Positions 46,459 to 56,190 of a stretch of 64,000 nucleotides of DNA are shown piece after piece. The stretch is from contig JAENZN010000001.1 of the NCBI GenBank assembly GCA_016841245.1, forward strand, positions 339,334-403,333, in the 5' to 3' direction. The notes beneath the pieces are model-generated. The model did no database searches, had not been told where the DNA came from, and saw nothing but the letters and a program-made list of their open reading frames with translations. The DNA comes from Syntrophomonas sp. Lineage in GTDB: Bacteria; Bacillota; Syntrophomonadia; Syntrophomonadales; Syntrophomonadaceae. The stretch's first letter is position 1; the number at the start of each line of letters is the position of its first letter. The translations under genes and the position numbers were made by a program.

Positions 46459-47916
46459 CTATCCTTTCAAAAACTCGGCTGCAACTTTCCTATCATCGAA
46501 TTCCAGGACCTTATCCTTGACCAACTGGTATGTTTCATGTCCTTTACCCGCGACTATGATTAAATCACCCTTTTTACCAAAGTTTATCGCATGCCGAATT
46601 GCCTCCCTGCGATCTACAATAATAGCATAACGTGAATTTTCCACCCGATCCAACCCGGGTATAATTTCGGCAATTATAGCCTCCGGTTCCTCACTGCGTG
46701 GGTTGTCAGAAGTAACTATACAGAAATCACTATATCGTGCTGCTATTTCTCCCATTAAAGGACGCTTGGTCCGATCCCTGTCTCCTCCACAGCCGAAAAC
46801 GGTAATAAGCCGATTTTCTACTATCTGCCGAGATGTTTTCAATATATTCTCCAGGCCGTCAGGAGTATGGGCATAATCTACAATCACTGTAAATTCACGT
46901 TCAGATGGCACCTGTTCGAAACGGCCGGATACTCCCAGCACCTTTTCTATAGCTTTTTTAATAACCTTCGTTTCTACTCCCTCTGCCAATGCCCATGCTA
47001 TGGCTACCAGAGCATTATATACACTAAAGCGACCAATGAGATGCATATTTACAGAAACCGCTTTTCCCTGGTAGTCAAATTTGAATCTGCTTCCTTTAAT
47101 ATTAAAGCTCAGTTCGCTGGCCTGAACATCCGCCGGCTGGTCAACACCATAAGTAAGGTATTGGTCTCCGGCGGCTTCTATGAAGAATTCGGCATATTGG
47201 TCATCAGCGTTTACGATACTAATACTGTTTTTGCCATCTACCAGTTTAAAAAGTTTTAACTTTGATTCCAAATAGTGTTCCATGTCCTGATGATAGTCAA
47301 GATGATCTTGAGTCAGATTAGTATAAACGGCAGCAGTAAATGGTATTGCATCAACCCGGTGTAAATCTAAGGCATGAGATGAGACTTCCATTACCAGATA
47401 TTCTGCTTTTTCGCGGCAGCAAAGACTCATGAATTCCTCAATTTCCAATGCCTCCGGTGTGGTTCGCCCCAGATCCATTTCTATTTCACCGATCTTAGCA
47501 TACAAGGTTCCTAAAATTGCTGTTTTTTTACCCGCTTCCTCCAGTATGGCCTTTATTAAGTGGGTAGTGGTTGTCTTACCATTGGTACCGGTTACCCCTA
47601 TAACCCGTAATGAACGATCAGGTTTTCCATAATAGTTTCTGGCTAGTACAGCAAGGGCTTTTCTGGTATTGGAAGTCTGAATCATTACCACCCCGGCAGG
47701 AACATCAACTTTCTTTTCTACAAGAACTGCTGCTGCTCCTTTAGTAATTGCTTCAAAAGCAAATAAATGCCCGTCCGTTTTAAAACCAGCGATACACACA
47801 AAAAGAGAACCCGGGGTCACTTTTCTAGAATCATATTGGACACCACTTATCTCAATATCAGGATCTCCAGAGATAATATCATATTCTACACCCTGGAACA
47901 GTTCCGTTAACTTCAT
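46459..47916 (-). CDS. murE: UDP-MurNAc-L-Ala-D-Glu--meso-DAP ligase MurE
   Basis: MurE (485 residues) adds the third stem residue. ATP motif TGTNGKTTTTHLI, LVMEVSSHAL and the C-terminal DNPRSEEP motif; DNPR is the signature for meso-diaminopimelate specificity, so this organism probably has DAP-type peptidoglycan (inference from the known motif rule). Located between spoVD and murF. Confidence 0.96.
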   Translation of the reverse strand: MKLTELFQGVEYDIISGDPDIEISGVQYDSRKVTPGSLFVCIAGFKTDGHLFAFEAITKGAAAVLVEKKVDVPAGVVMIQTSNTRKALAVLARNYYGKPDRSLRVIGVTGTNGKTTTTHLIKAILEEAGKKTAILGTLYAKIGEIEMDLGRTTPEALEIEEFMSLCCREKAEYLVMEVSSHALDLHRVDAIPFTAAVYTNLTQDHLDYHQDMEHYLESKLKLFKLVDGKNSISIVNADDQYAEFFIEAAGDQYLTYGVDQPADVQASELSFNIKGSRFKFDYQGKAVSVNMHLIGRFSVYNALVAIAWALAEGVETKVIKKAIEKVLGVSGRFEQVPSEREFTVIVDYAHTPDGLENILKTSRQIVENRLITVFGCGGDRDRTKRPLMGEIAARYSDFCIVTSDNPRSEEPEAIIAEIIPGLDRVENSRYAIIVDRREAIRHAINFGKKGDLIIVAGKGHETYQLVKDKVLEFDDRKVAAEFLKG

Positions 47917-47999
47917 TTTCGTCCCTCCCTCGTATAATAAATGAATCTATTTAATAATTTGTTTTCCTATTATTTGAATTCTTGCCAGGTTACGCTGCT

Positions 48000-50123
48000 T
48001 TATTCTCCTATAGGCTGAAACTTAACCTTCAAACTTGAACCGGTGCTGATAACTTTACCCGCTTCTGGCAGCTGTTCATATGCCAGTCCTGAACCTTCCG
48101 GGATTAAATGAAGACCAAGCTCAGCCAGAATACTGGCCACTTCTTTCATGGATTTGCCCTGTAGATCGGGAACAGTTACTTCCCCAGTATTATTCTCTTC
48201 ATCAAAGGGTGACATTTTGATAATTACCTGAGATCCCTTATTAATTTTGCTTCCCGCTACCGGCGTCTGCTGCCAGACAATATTCCCGGTTCCAGCTACT
48301 TTCACCTCCAGACCACGGTCCTTCATAGTAGATATCGCCTCTGTCAGCGGAAGATTAACCACATCTGGAGCAATTACCTGCTCCGTTTTTTCCACATCGT
48401 TTTGATTATCACTGCCTTTAGTTTCGCTCATAGGTTCTTCTAAATATCGCAGGGAGTCCCTCATTATTTCCCGGAACGCCGGAGCAGCTACCCATCCACC
48501 ATAATAAGGATATCCCTGGGGTGCATCCACTACTACCAGACAAACCAGGCGGGGGTCATTGGCAGGAGCAAAACCAACAAATGAAGCCACATATTCGTTA
48601 GCCAGATAGCCACCGGTGGGAGATATTTTTTCAGCTGTACCCGTTTTGCCTGCACATCGATATCCTTCCAGATAAGCATTTTTCCCGGTACCGTTTATAA
48701 CCTCACCTTCCAGAATCAGACACAAGCGATCCGCGGTATTCTCTGATACCACCTGTTGTGCCATTACCGGCTGATTTTCTTTTATTATTTGCCCTTCACT
48801 GTTGACCACTTGTTTCACCAGATAAGGCTGCATCTTCTGACCATTGTTGGCTACCGCAGAAACAGCTGTAATCAACTGTATGGGGGTGACTGCATTGGCC
48901 TGCCCCATAGCCATAGTCGCCAGATCGATCTGCTTGGCATTAGTTTTGTCTACCAGTATACCTGCTGCCTCACCTGGAAGATCTATTCCGGTAGCTTTAC
49001 CAAACCCAAACTTTTCTACATAGCTAAAATATCTAGACAAACCCAATTCCAGACCTACCTGTACAAAACCAACATTACATGAGTTCTCAACTATCTCAGC
49101 AAAAGTCTGGTCTCCATGAGCCTTACGGTCAGGACAGCCTATGGTCTCTTTACCTACTTTAATATAACCGGGACAGTAAAACTTGGTATTCTCATCCACG
49201 ATATTTTCTTCCAGGGCCATGGCTGCGGTGGTAATTTTCATGGTCGACCCGGGTTCGTAAGCATCACTAATACACCAGTTACGCCGGTTTTTATCGGGAT
49301 AATCTCCATAATTATTAGGATCAAAGGTAGGTCGATTGGCCAGAGCTAGTATTTCACCGGTAGCCGGATCCATAACTATAGCTGCAGCGGCCTTGGCCTG
49401 TCGTTCCTTAAAGACTTTATCCAGTTCTCTTTCAGTTATATATTGTATAGTTTCATCTATAGTAAGAATGAGGTCAGCCCCATCAATCGGGGCAATATAT
49501 TTATGAGTAGCTTCTGGTATGGGTCGATTGGCAGCATCATGTTCTATCACAATCTGTCCGGGAGTTCCACCCACCAGGTCATTATAGTAGTAATCGATAC
49601 CCTCCAGTCCGGTATTGTCCATACCCGCAATTCCAAGCACATGACTGGCCAGGGTTGCTTTGGGGTAATACCGCCGGCTTTCCTCAGTCATATCTATGCC
49701 CGGAAGATCCATATCCCTTATGGCTGCTGATTGGTCTGCATCGACCTGACGCTTTACCCACTCAAAAGAGCTCTGTTTACTTATACGTTCTAACACCGCA
49801 GCCTGGTCCATATCCAGTACATTGGCAAGTTTTTGAGCAATCACCTTTGCCTGCCCGCTGGCCAGAACCTCAGCAGGAATGGCATAAATAGAATCGCTGC
49901 TGATTGATATGGCTAACTCCTGCCCATTCCGGTCATATATAATGCCTCGTTTGGATTCTACCGGCACATCCCTCATTCTATTTTGCATAGCTTTTTCAGA
50001 CAACTCAGTTCCACGCACAAACTGTACCCAGAAAATCCTGAATCCCAGGCCAAAAAATCCTACCGCAAATAATAAAAAAAGCGTTATAATACGCTTCCTC
50101 ACAATAAGATTGCTGGTTTGCAT
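48000..50123 (-). CDS. spoVD: SpoVD/FtsI-type penicillin-binding protein with two PASTA domains
   Basis: A 707-residue class B transpeptidase. Membrane anchor about 11-32; PBP dimerisation domain with RGIIYDRNGQELA; transpeptidase motifs S293-T-M-K, S348-C-N and K493-T-G. Two C-terminal PASTA repeats (about 580-640 and 645-705: PDVVNLPLTEAISTMKDRGLEV and PDLQGKSMKEVASILAELGL). Cross-links septal or spore-cortex wall together with the SEDS polymerase encoded downstream. The tail makes SpoVD the better name than a PASTA-free FtsI. Confidence 0.95.
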   Translation of the reverse strand: MQTSNLIVRKRIITLFLLFAVGFFGLGFRIFWVQFVRGTELSEKAMQNRMRDVPVESKRGIIYDRNGQELAISISSDSIYAIPAEVLASGQAKVIAQKLANVLDMDQAAVLERISKQSSFEWVKRQVDADQSAAIRDMDLPGIDMTEESRRYYPKATLASHVLGIAGMDNTGLEGIDYYYNDLVGGTPGQIVIEHDAANRPIPEATHKYIAPIDGADLILTIDETIQYITERELDKVFKERQAKAAAAIVMDPATGEILALANRPTFDPNNYGDYPDKNRRNWCISDAYEPGSTMKITTAAMALEENIVDENTKFYCPGYIKVGKETIGCPDRKAHGDQTFAEIVENSCNVGFVQVGLELGLSRYFSYVEKFGFGKATGIDLPGEAAGILVDKTNAKQIDLATMAMGQANAVTPIQLITAVSAVANNGQKMQPYLVKQVVNSEGQIIKENQPVMAQQVVSENTADRLCLILEGEVINGTGKNAYLEGYRCAGKTGTAEKISPTGGYLANEYVASFVGFAPANDPRLVCLVVVDAPQGYPYYGGWVAAPAFREIMRDSLRYLEEPMSETKGSDNQNDVEKTEQVIAPDVVNLPLTEAISTMKDRGLEVKVAGTGNIVWQQTPVAGSKINKGSQVIIKMSPFDEENNTGEVTVPDLQGKSMKEVASILAELGLHLIPEGSGLAYEQLPEAGKVISTGSSLKVKFQPIGE

Positions 50124-50146
50124 TTTTCCGGCACCCCATTTTGTTA

Positions 50147-50641
50147 TTAGTTATTATCAGCGAGCTGCATTAAGCTGGCATATAATTTTTCCAGAGAACT
50201 TCCATTAACATCTGCACTAGCTGTTTCTTCGGATATTGAGGCTGTATTTGAATTATGCTGTAAGGATAAATTATCGGCGTTTAAAACTGCTACATTAATA
50301 TTACTATCCGGTTTACACATGTTCAGCTCGTTTTGGGCTACTGCTTCGATTCTCTGCAGGGAAGTCATCTGAGCTATCTGGTATTCTATTCTTTCATTAG
50401 CAGTTTGCAGATCACTAATATCCTGCTCTAATTGCACTATCTGATAACCGAGAGTTGCAGATTTGATACACAGAAAGACCAGAAATAATCCATATAAAAA
50501 TAATGCCATGCCTATTTTACCCAGCAGTTTTTTCCGGGTATTTACTTTTCTTTTAGTAACCTTTTTTACCATTCTGCCAGGTGACACCACAGCTGGTTCT
50601 TCTTCCCATTGTGGCGCATAGTTGTAGCCCGCCTGTACCAT
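50147..50641 (-). CDS. ftsL: FtsL-like cell division protein
   Basis: A 164-residue bitopic protein: Lys/Arg-rich cytoplasmic region (about 23-43), a membrane segment (about 44-66, KIGMALFLYGLFLVFLCI) and an extracellular leucine-zipper coiled coil (QLEQDISDLQTANERIEYQIAQ) followed by a Ser/Asn-rich tail longer than usual. FtsL proteins diverge strongly; assignment rests on topology and the slot between rsmH and the class B PBP gene. Confidence 0.82.
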   Translation of the reverse strand: MVQAGYNYAPQWEEEPAVVSPGRMVKKVTKRKVNTRKKLLGKIGMALFLYGLFLVFLCIKSATLGYQIVQLEQDISDLQTANERIEYQIAQMTSLQRIEAVAQNELNMCKPDSNINVAVLNADNLSLQHNSNTASISEETASADVNGSSLEKLYASLMQLADNN

Positions 50642-50668
50642 ATTATTCTGTCCTCCTTCAATATAGAA

Positions 50669-51592
50669 CTATATTTTCTGGGCAACTCTAAGCTTAGCGC
50701 TTCTGGCCCGATGGTTGATCAAGCATTCTTCCTCATTAGGTGTTACAGGTTTACGATTTACAAGTTTAACTTTGGCCCGCTGCCCACCGCATGTACATAC
50801 CGGCATCTGGGGAGGGCATATGCAGTTCCTGCTCTTCTCATTAAAGAACTTTTTTACCATCCGATCTTCCAGGGAGTGGAAGGTAATTATACCCACTTTG
50901 CCTCCTGATTTCAGGGCCTCTAAAGCCTGAGGGAGTACTTTTTCTATTGCTCCCAGCTCATCATTTACTGCGATTCTTACAGCTTGAAAAGTCTTGCGGG
51001 CAGGATGTTTTTCTCTCCTGTATTTAGCCGGCACCGCGTTCTTAATAATTTCTGCCAGCTCCAGGGTAGTATCGATATTCTTATTTTCCCTTGCCTGTAC
51101 AATAGCCCGGGATATTATCCTGCCATATCGTTCTTCACCATATTTAAAGATAATATTCGCCAACTCAGCTTCGGAATAAGTATTGATAATGTCCCAGGCC
51201 TTTAATTTCTGGCTGGTATCCATCCTCATATCCAGGTCTGCATCAGAGTGAAAACTAAAACCCCTCTCCGGAGTATCAAGTTGAAATGAGGAAACACCCA
51301 AGTCTATCATTATTCCATCCACATTAGCAAATTCTTCTTTATTAAGGATCTGTTTCAAGTCTTTGAAGTCGGCATGGACAAATCTTATTCTATCATCAGC
51401 CAGCTGCTGACGGGTTTGTTCTAAAATATTTATATCCCGATCTATAGCTATCACTCTGGCCCCTTCACTTAAACGGGACATTAATTCCTGTAAATGTCCG
51501 CCTCCTCCCAGAGTACAGTCAATATATAACCCATTGGGATCACCCAATATATGATCAATAGTTTCCTGGAGCAAAACCGGTTTATGTGTCAT
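50669..51592 (-). CDS. rsmH: 16S rRNA m4C1402 methyltransferase RsmH (MraW)
   Basis: RsmH (307 residues) N4-methylates C1402 of 16S rRNA. Markers: HKPVLLQETIDHI, the AdoMet loop DCTLGGGGHLQELM, DGIMIDLGVSSFQLD, ERGFSFHSDADLDMRMD and the C-terminal GGKVGIITFHSLEDRMVK. Located between mraZ (10 bases) and ftsL. Confidence 0.97.
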   Translation of the reverse strand: MTHKPVLLQETIDHILGDPNGLYIDCTLGGGGHLQELMSRLSEGARVIAIDRDINILEQTRQQLADDRIRFVHADFKDLKQILNKEEFANVDGIMIDLGVSSFQLDTPERGFSFHSDADLDMRMDTSQKLKAWDIINTYSEAELANIIFKYGEERYGRIISRAIVQARENKNIDTTLELAEIIKNAVPAKYRREKHPARKTFQAVRIAVNDELGAIEKVLPQALEALKSGGKVGIITFHSLEDRMVKKFFNEKSRNCICPPQMPVCTCGGQRAKVKLVNRKPVTPNEEECLINHRARSAKLRVAQKI

Positions 51593-51602
51593 AAATACAC
51601 TC

Positions 51603-52034
51603 CTATATGCCTAAACCCACCATTTTCTCTGCTATTTCTTCATATGATGCTTCAGCGCTTTCGTTATAGCTTTCCCACTTATCCGTGGACCAAATCTCAA
51701 TTCTTGCTCCCACCCCTATGACTGTTACATCCTTATCAATCCCGGCATAATTCCTGAGATTAACGCTTAATACGGTTCTGCCCTGTTTGTCAAGTTCTAG
51801 TTCTGAAGCCCCCGAGAAAAAAAAACGTACATAGGATCTGACATCTGCTCTGGTCATTGGAAGAGCATGTAATTTTTCTTCTATAACCTTCCATTCATCC
51901 TGGGGATAAAGGTAGATACAATTATCCAGCCCTTTAGTCGCTACAAATCGTTCACCTAGCATTTCACGAAATCTAGCTGGAATTGTAATGCGGCCTTTAA
52001 TATCTAGCGCATGCTGATATTCTCCCAGAAACAT
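51603..52034 (-). CDS. mraZ: Transcriptional regulator MraZ
   Basis: MraZ (143 residues) is the ring-forming AbrB/SpoVT-fold regulator of the dcw cluster. It contains two repeated half-sites: GEYQHALDIKGRITIPARFREML and ASELELDKQGRTVLSVNLRNYAGI, each with the D-x-K-GR DNA-binding motif. It starts the cluster, and an operator with repeats of its known type lies directly upstream. Confidence 0.97.
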   Translation of the reverse strand: MFLGEYQHALDIKGRITIPARFREMLGERFVATKGLDNCIYLYPQDEWKVIEEKLHALPMTRADVRSYVRFFFSGASELELDKQGRTVLSVNLRNYAGIDKDVTVIGVGARIEIWSTDKWESYNESAEASYEEIAEKMVGLGI

Positions 52035-52068
52035 AAAGCCTTATCCTTTCTCGTTTATTCTTAGGGAT

Positions 52069-52108
52069 TATCATCCACTACTAACCACTTTACTCCACTC
52101 TATTCTAC
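52069..52108 (-). promoter_or_regulatory. MraZ operator: four 10-bp direct repeats
   Basis: On the minus strand four 10-base units follow one another without gaps: GTAGAATAGA, GTGGAGTAAA, GTGGTTAGTA, GTGGATGATA. MraZ is known to bind short G-rich direct repeats (TGGG/GTGG type) spaced by one helical turn upstream of mraZ. The array lies between the promoter and the mraZ start, suiting autorepression. Confidence 0.75.
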
Positions 52109-52138
52109 TTTAGTTTTACATTCCCCTCCTTTGTGAAC

Positions 52139-52168
52139 ATAGTAACAAGCAACAAAATTCAGACACAA
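52139..52168 (-). promoter_or_regulatory. Sigma-A-type promoter of mraZ and the dcw cluster
   Basis: TTGTGT (52168-52163) and TACTAT (52144-52139) are separated by 18 bases on the minus strand. The predicted transcript begins just upstream of the four-box operator and about 100 bases before mraZ. Match to consensus is moderate. The rest of the gap (52169-52354) shows nothing recognisable. Confidence 0.55.
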
Positions 52169-52354
52169 TCCGCCTGGCATGCAACACAAAACCCGTAACA
52201 TTGGAATTTATCCGCGTTATTGTCACATTCAGTTTTTTATTGGCCTATAGAAAAATTGTATAAAAGTCCTATAAACTTAAGGACTAGAACAGGAATAAAT
52301 GGATTTGATTAGGTGGGAAGGATGGCAAAAGCAAGAAGGAATAGCAATAAAGGG

Positions 52355-53398
52355 TTATTCTACCCATATTGAATTGGAGAATATCCAGGGACGATATCCC
52401 AGTAAGTAATGGTGGTATACTTCAATTCGATATACCCCCCGGTGTATATCAGAGAATATATGTCTCTTGCCAGAACTCGTCTGCCATTCTTTTCCATTTT
52501 TTATCAATTTCACTCTGGCTGTGGCGGTCGTTGTTACCTGAACCTTCAAATGTCTGCTAAATGGAACAGTATCCCCCATCTGCCAGCTCTTATCCTTGTC
52601 TTGGATAGAAAATCTGAATCCTCGGCTGTCCATAAAGTAATCATACCCTATCCAAAAAGCCCCTTTTCTTATGGATGCATATAACATTTGTCGGTCTGCC
52701 TTAACTTCCCCGCTTAGAGGCAGTTCCGTTATAACATGTACATTGATACACTTGAATGAAGACTCATAAGGGGACACCTGAAAATGAAACATCCCCAGTT
52801 TCATTGAATATCCATGGGCATCAGACCCGCCGGTAGCAATGATTTTTTCTCCCCGGCTTTGATACTCATCTAGTTTAGCTAAAGCTTGCGGGCAAGGGCC
52901 TCGAAGAGCTGCATGGGGATAAACAATCAAGAACACCCCTTTGACGGTACTGGTAACCTCATCTTTCCACTGGGAGGTGAAGTTCCATATTTCGATCCCC
53001 TGAAAACTATGAACCTTCCAATCGGTCCAGGGAAAATTAAGTCCGTCTGCAAACAAAGGTGATCCCTTCTCAAACGGATGGGCGATAATCCCTATTCCAT
53101 GCTGTTTGTTCACCTCATCAATAACCACCTGGGGATTTTCGTTATCGTTTTTCACTTCCTTATCAATATCCAGGCAGAGATAATGATTCTTGCTTTCATT
53201 GGCTTCCATACCTATCAGGACCAGTACGTTCTGCTGATAACCCTCTTTTTCGTCATACAAACCGCCCAGGGTACAGTGATCCGTTATAATAATGAAATCC
53301 AACCCCGCCTGGGATGCTTTAGCAGCGATATCCGTTATTTCCAGAGAGCCATCTGAATATGATGAGTGTATGTGCATATTACCAGCATATTCGTACAT
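52355..53398 (-). CDS. PHP-domain metal-dependent phosphoesterase-like protein
   Basis: A 347-residue protein of the PHP superfamily. Metal-binding motifs visible: HIHSSYSDGS (H-x-H near residue 10), TDHCTLGG, AHPFEKGSP and SDAHGYSMKLG. The C-terminal third (after about 250) is a beta-rich domain of unknown role (KDKSWQMGDTVPF to end), seen in PHP proteins annotated as metal-dependent phosphoesterases. Substrate unknown. ATG at 53398 after AAAGGTGG is preferred to an upstream in-frame codon at 53443. It has no operon partner. Confidence 0.8.
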   Translation of the reverse strand: MYEYAGNMHIHSSYSDGSLEITDIAAKASQAGLDFIIITDHCTLGGLYDEKEGYQQNVLVLIGMEANESKNHYLCLDIDKEVKNDNENPQVVIDEVNKQHGIGIIAHPFEKGSPLFADGLNFPWTDWKVHSFQGIEIWNFTSQWKDEVTSTVKGVFLIVYPHAALRGPCPQALAKLDEYQSRGEKIIATGGSDAHGYSMKLGMFHFQVSPYESSFKCINVHVITELPLSGEVKADRQMLYASIRKGAFWIGYDYFMDSRGFRFSIQDKDKSWQMGDTVPFSRHLKVQVTTTATARVKLIKNGKEWQTSSGKRHIFSDIHRGVYRIEVYHHYLLGYRPWIFSNSIWVE

Positions 53399-53619
53399 TT
53401 TATATCCACCTTTGTTGACACCGGGGACGGTTCTTGCTGTCATCTTTTCTATGATCCTTTTCTTGTTATCTTCTTATTACATTATATTATCTGACTAAGA
53501 AAGTAGGCAAAAATCCGGTTTTAAGTTGTTTAATTATACTTCTCTTTTCTCGCCTAGTTCTCTTCAACTGGCAAGCATATTAATCCGTTTATTAACACAA
53601 TTTATTTCTTTTTAAAAAG

Positions 53620-53648
53620 TTGACAGCAGGAACCGTCCCCACTGTCAT
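53620..53648. repeat. Short palindromic repeat of the TGACAG..CTGTCA type
   Basis: TTGACAG (53620-53626) and CTGTCAT (53642-53648) bracket AGGAACCGTCCCC. This resembles the GGGGACGGTTCCT repeats scattered in many anaerobic Firmicutes, which have been linked to REP-associated transposases (recalled, not checked). It lies in the gap between the PHP gene and the ACT-protein gene; otherwise 53399-53729 holds only this repeat and the terminator. Confidence 0.55.
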
Positions 53649-53652
53649 CTAG

Positions 53653-53691
53653 AAAAAATAAAAGGTAGAGCGATAAAGCGCTTACTACCTT
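53653..53691 (-). terminator. Intrinsic terminator of the paaK-ACT unit
   Basis: On the minus strand AAGGTAG (53691-53685) and CTACCTT (53668-53662) close a stem whose inner part holds AGCGC/GCGCT-like pairing, followed by TTATTTTTTC. It lies about 40 bases after the stop of the ACT-domain gene. Confidence 0.85.
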
Positions 53692-53729
53692 CATAATTCT
53701 TATACCAACTATTGCAATAGAGATAACGA

Positions 53730-54158
53730 CTATAGTTTGTATAGAGTGTTTTCATCCAGAAATTTTATTCCTTTTTCGTTAAATATTTTTCTGGCTCTGC
53801 TTATATCTTCAACTTTAAAAATAACCAGGGCATCATCCCCTTTGGTTCCCAGAAAAGCATAAAGGTATTCGATACTCAGCTCCTGTTCCGTCATCTGTTC
53901 CAGAACTGAAGCCAGTCCTCCAGGTGAATCGGGTACTTGTACCGCTATTACTTCAGTCTCACTCACGGTAAACCTGGCATCCTTTAAAACTTGGTAGGCT
54001 TTGGCTGGATCACTGACAATTATCCTCAGTATTCCAAAATCTGATGTATCGGCGATAGATAAAGCCCGGATGTTGATTCCCGCTTCACCTAAGACTCTGG
54101 TTACATGGGCTAATCGTCCCACTTTGTTTTCCAGGAATACAGATATCTGCTTTGCCAT
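53730..54158 (-). CDS. ACT-domain protein paired with phenylacetate-CoA ligase
   Basis: A 142-residue protein made of two ACT domains: the first KQISVFLENKVGRLAHVTRVLGEAGINIRALS, the second with DSPGGLASVLEQMTEQELSIEYLYAFLG. Such proteins are regularly encoded right after paaK in anaerobes and are thought to bind an amino acid or aromatic ligand and regulate aromatic amino acid-derived metabolism. It starts 14 bases after paaK with AGGAGG. Confidence 0.88.
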   Translation of the reverse strand: MAKQISVFLENKVGRLAHVTRVLGEAGINIRALSIADTSDFGILRIIVSDPAKAYQVLKDARFTVSETEVIAVQVPDSPGGLASVLEQMTEQELSIEYLYAFLGTKGDDALVIFKVEDISRARKIFNEKGIKFLDENTLYKL

Positions 54159-54171
54159 AACTATACCTCCT

Positions 54172-55473
54172 TTAAATATTCCTTTTATCGATTACTCTTT
54201 TCGCTTTACCCTCGCTTCGTTCAATGGTTTTATGTTCCACCAGGCGTACCCTTACAGCTATACCCAGTGCGCTTTCCAGCTCTTTGCCTATCTGCAGTCC
54301 CAGGCTCTCCATTTTACGCACTTCATCACTGAATACCTGTTCTGATACCTCCACATGAACTTCAAGTTCATCCAGATTACCTTTTCTGTCAACTACCAGG
54401 AGGTAATGTGGTTCTACGCCTGGTATATTCAGCAGTACACTTTCCACCATGGATGGAAATACATTAACCCCGCGGATAATAACCATGTCATCAGAACGTC
54501 CCAGTACTTTGGCCATCCGGGCATGGGTCCTACCGCATTCACATCTTTCCATATTTAGCGTGGTAAGATCCCGGGTCCGATACCTGATCATCGGAAGGGC
54601 TTCTTTGGTGATGGTGGTTAAAACCAGTTCACCAGCTTCACCCTCCGGAAGTACTTCACAGGTCTCAGGATCAATTATCTCGGGAATAAAATGATCTTCA
54701 CCTATATGCAGCCCAGCTTTTTTATTACATTCAATTGCTACCCCCGGGCCTATTATTTCACTTAAGCCATAAATATCGTAGGCATCTATTCCCAGCTTAG
54801 TTTCAATTTCCCGGCGCATATTCTCAGACCATGGTTCTGCACCGAAAATACCCGCTCTTAGTTTTAGTTCAGAAGGGTTAATCCCCATTTCCCGCATAAC
54901 TTCATACATGAAAAGGGCATATGAAGGGGTGCACATCAATTCAGTAGTTTCGAAATCCTGCATAAGCATAATCTGTCTGTGAGTATTTCCACCGGAAGTA
55001 GGTATAACTGATGCTCCTATCTTTTCAGCCCCGTAATGTGCCCCTAATCCTCCGGTAAATAGGCCATACCCGTATGATACTTGAACAACTGAATGTTTAC
55101 TTGCACCTGAACAATATAGTGCTCTGGCCAATAACTCGGACCAGGTATCAATGTCTTTGTCGGTATATCCAACCACGGTCGGTTTGCCTGTAGTACCAGA
55201 TGATGAGTGTATCCTTACTACATCACTCATAGGAACCGCAAACAATCCAAAGGGATAATTATCTCTCAAATCTTGTTTGGTGGTAAAGGGCAGTTTACTA
55301 ATATCCTCTATTCTCTTAATATCCTCAGGTTTTACTCCTACCTGATCCATTTTTTCTTTATATGCCGGAACAAAGGCATAAGCCCGGTATACAGTCTCCT
55401 GTAATCTCCTGAGCTGTAATTTTTGCAGCTGTTCCCGGGGCATACATTCTTTTTCTTTATCCCAATAAGTCAT
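54172..55473 (-). CDS. paaK: Phenylacetate-CoA ligase
   Basis: A 433-residue AMP-forming aryl-CoA ligase that activates phenylacetate or a related aryl acid. The P-loop [38 protein letters not shown] and the C-terminal [20 protein letters not shown] hinge region are present; catalytic lysine lies near the end ([11 protein letters not shown]). With the ACT gene it forms a two-gene unit ended by a terminator, consistent with anaerobic breakdown of phenylalanine-derived acids. Confidence 0.93.
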   Translation of the reverse strand: MTYWDKEKECMPREQLQKLQLRRLQETVYRAYAFVPAYKEKMDQVGVKPEDIKRIEDISKLPFTTKQDLRDNYPFGLFAVPMSDVVRIHSSSGTTGKPTVVGYTDKDIDTWSELLARALYCSGASKHSVVQVSYGYGLFTGGLGAHYGAEKIGASVIPTSGGNTHRQIMLMQDFETTELMCTPSYALFMYEVMREMGINPSELKLRAGIFGAEPWSENMRREIETKLGIDAYDIYGLSEIIGPGVAIECNKKAGLHIGEDHFIPEIIDPETCEVLPEGEAGELVLTTITKEALPMIRYRTRDLTTLNMERCECGRTHARMAKVLGRSDDMVIIRGVNVFPSMVESVLLNIPGVEPHYLLVVDRKGNLDELEVHVEVSEQVFSDEVRKMESLGLQIGKELESALGIAVRVRLVEHKTIERSEGKAKRVIDKRNI

Positions 55474-55492
55474 TATTCTACCTCCTGTTTTC

Positions 55493-56167
55493 TTATTCCT
55501 GCAAATGGGGAGATTGTTCGCAAAAGTTCATAAGAGGACACACCAGACAATCTGTACGTTTTTTTCTGCAGCAGTCTGCGCCCAGAGCTACCAGGAGTGC
55601 ATGATATTCATTATAAATATATGTATCTGCTTCTACGTTCTCATGCATAAAATCCTGCATCTGCTGGTAAGTGATATTTTCATCCACCATACCCAGTCGG
55701 TTAAAAATTCTTTTGGTATAGGCATCTACCACAAATATTGGTTTATCTCCTGCGTACAATAAAATTGAATCGGCGGTCTCCGGCCCAATTCCCCATATGT
55801 TGATGAGCTTATCTCTTAAAACTGGCAGCGGAACCCGGAACATCAAATCAAGTTCCCCGTTAAATTCACTTTTAATAAAGTTTATCATGGCTTTAATCTT
55901 TTTGGCCTTCTGCTGATGGTACAGAGCCGGTTTTATTAAAACGGCCAGCTTTTCTTCCGATATATCCAACAAGGGCTGAAATGCTAGTACCTTCTCTATT
56001 TTTAGATTATGTATGGCCTTTTCAACATTTTTCCACGCCACGGCTTGAGTTAATATGGCTCCTACAATTATTTCCAGCCTGCTTTCTCCCGGCCACCAAC
56101 CCCTAGGTCCATAATGGTTGAAGAGCAGTCTATATATCGCATTAACCGCAGCTTTATCAGCACTCAT
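55493..56167 (-). CDS. Endonuclease III-like HhH-GPD DNA glycosylase
   Basis: A 224-residue HhH-GPD protein with an iron-sulfur loop: C200-x6-C207-x2-C210-x5-C216. Catalytic Asp148 is in [15 protein letters not shown]. The hairpin motif reads [10 protein letters not shown], with Glu130 where bifunctional endonuclease III has its catalytic lysine, so this should be a monofunctional glycosylase, as in the endonuclease III-related proteins of anaerobes and archaea. Substrate is not predictable. It lies between tcdA and paaK. Confidence 0.85.
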   Translation of the reverse strand: MSADKAAVNAIYRLLFNHYGPRGWWPGESRLEIIVGAILTQAVAWKNVEKAIHNLKIEKVLAFQPLLDISEEKLAVLIKPALYHQQKAKKIKAMINFIKSEFNGELDLMFRVPLPVLRDKLINIWGIGPETADSILLYAGDKPIFVVDAYTKRIFNRLGMVDENITYQQMQDFMHENVEADTYIYNEYHALLVALGADCCRKKRTDCLVCPLMNFCEQSPHLQE

Positions 56168-56190
56168 TCCTAATCCTCTTCCAATAATTA

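Noticed and set aside
52112..52135. AAAGGAGG followed by ATG-TAA upstream of mraZ, as a start-stop leader
   Set aside because: A minimal start-stop unit could affect regulation, but it can arise by chance and nothing else supports it.
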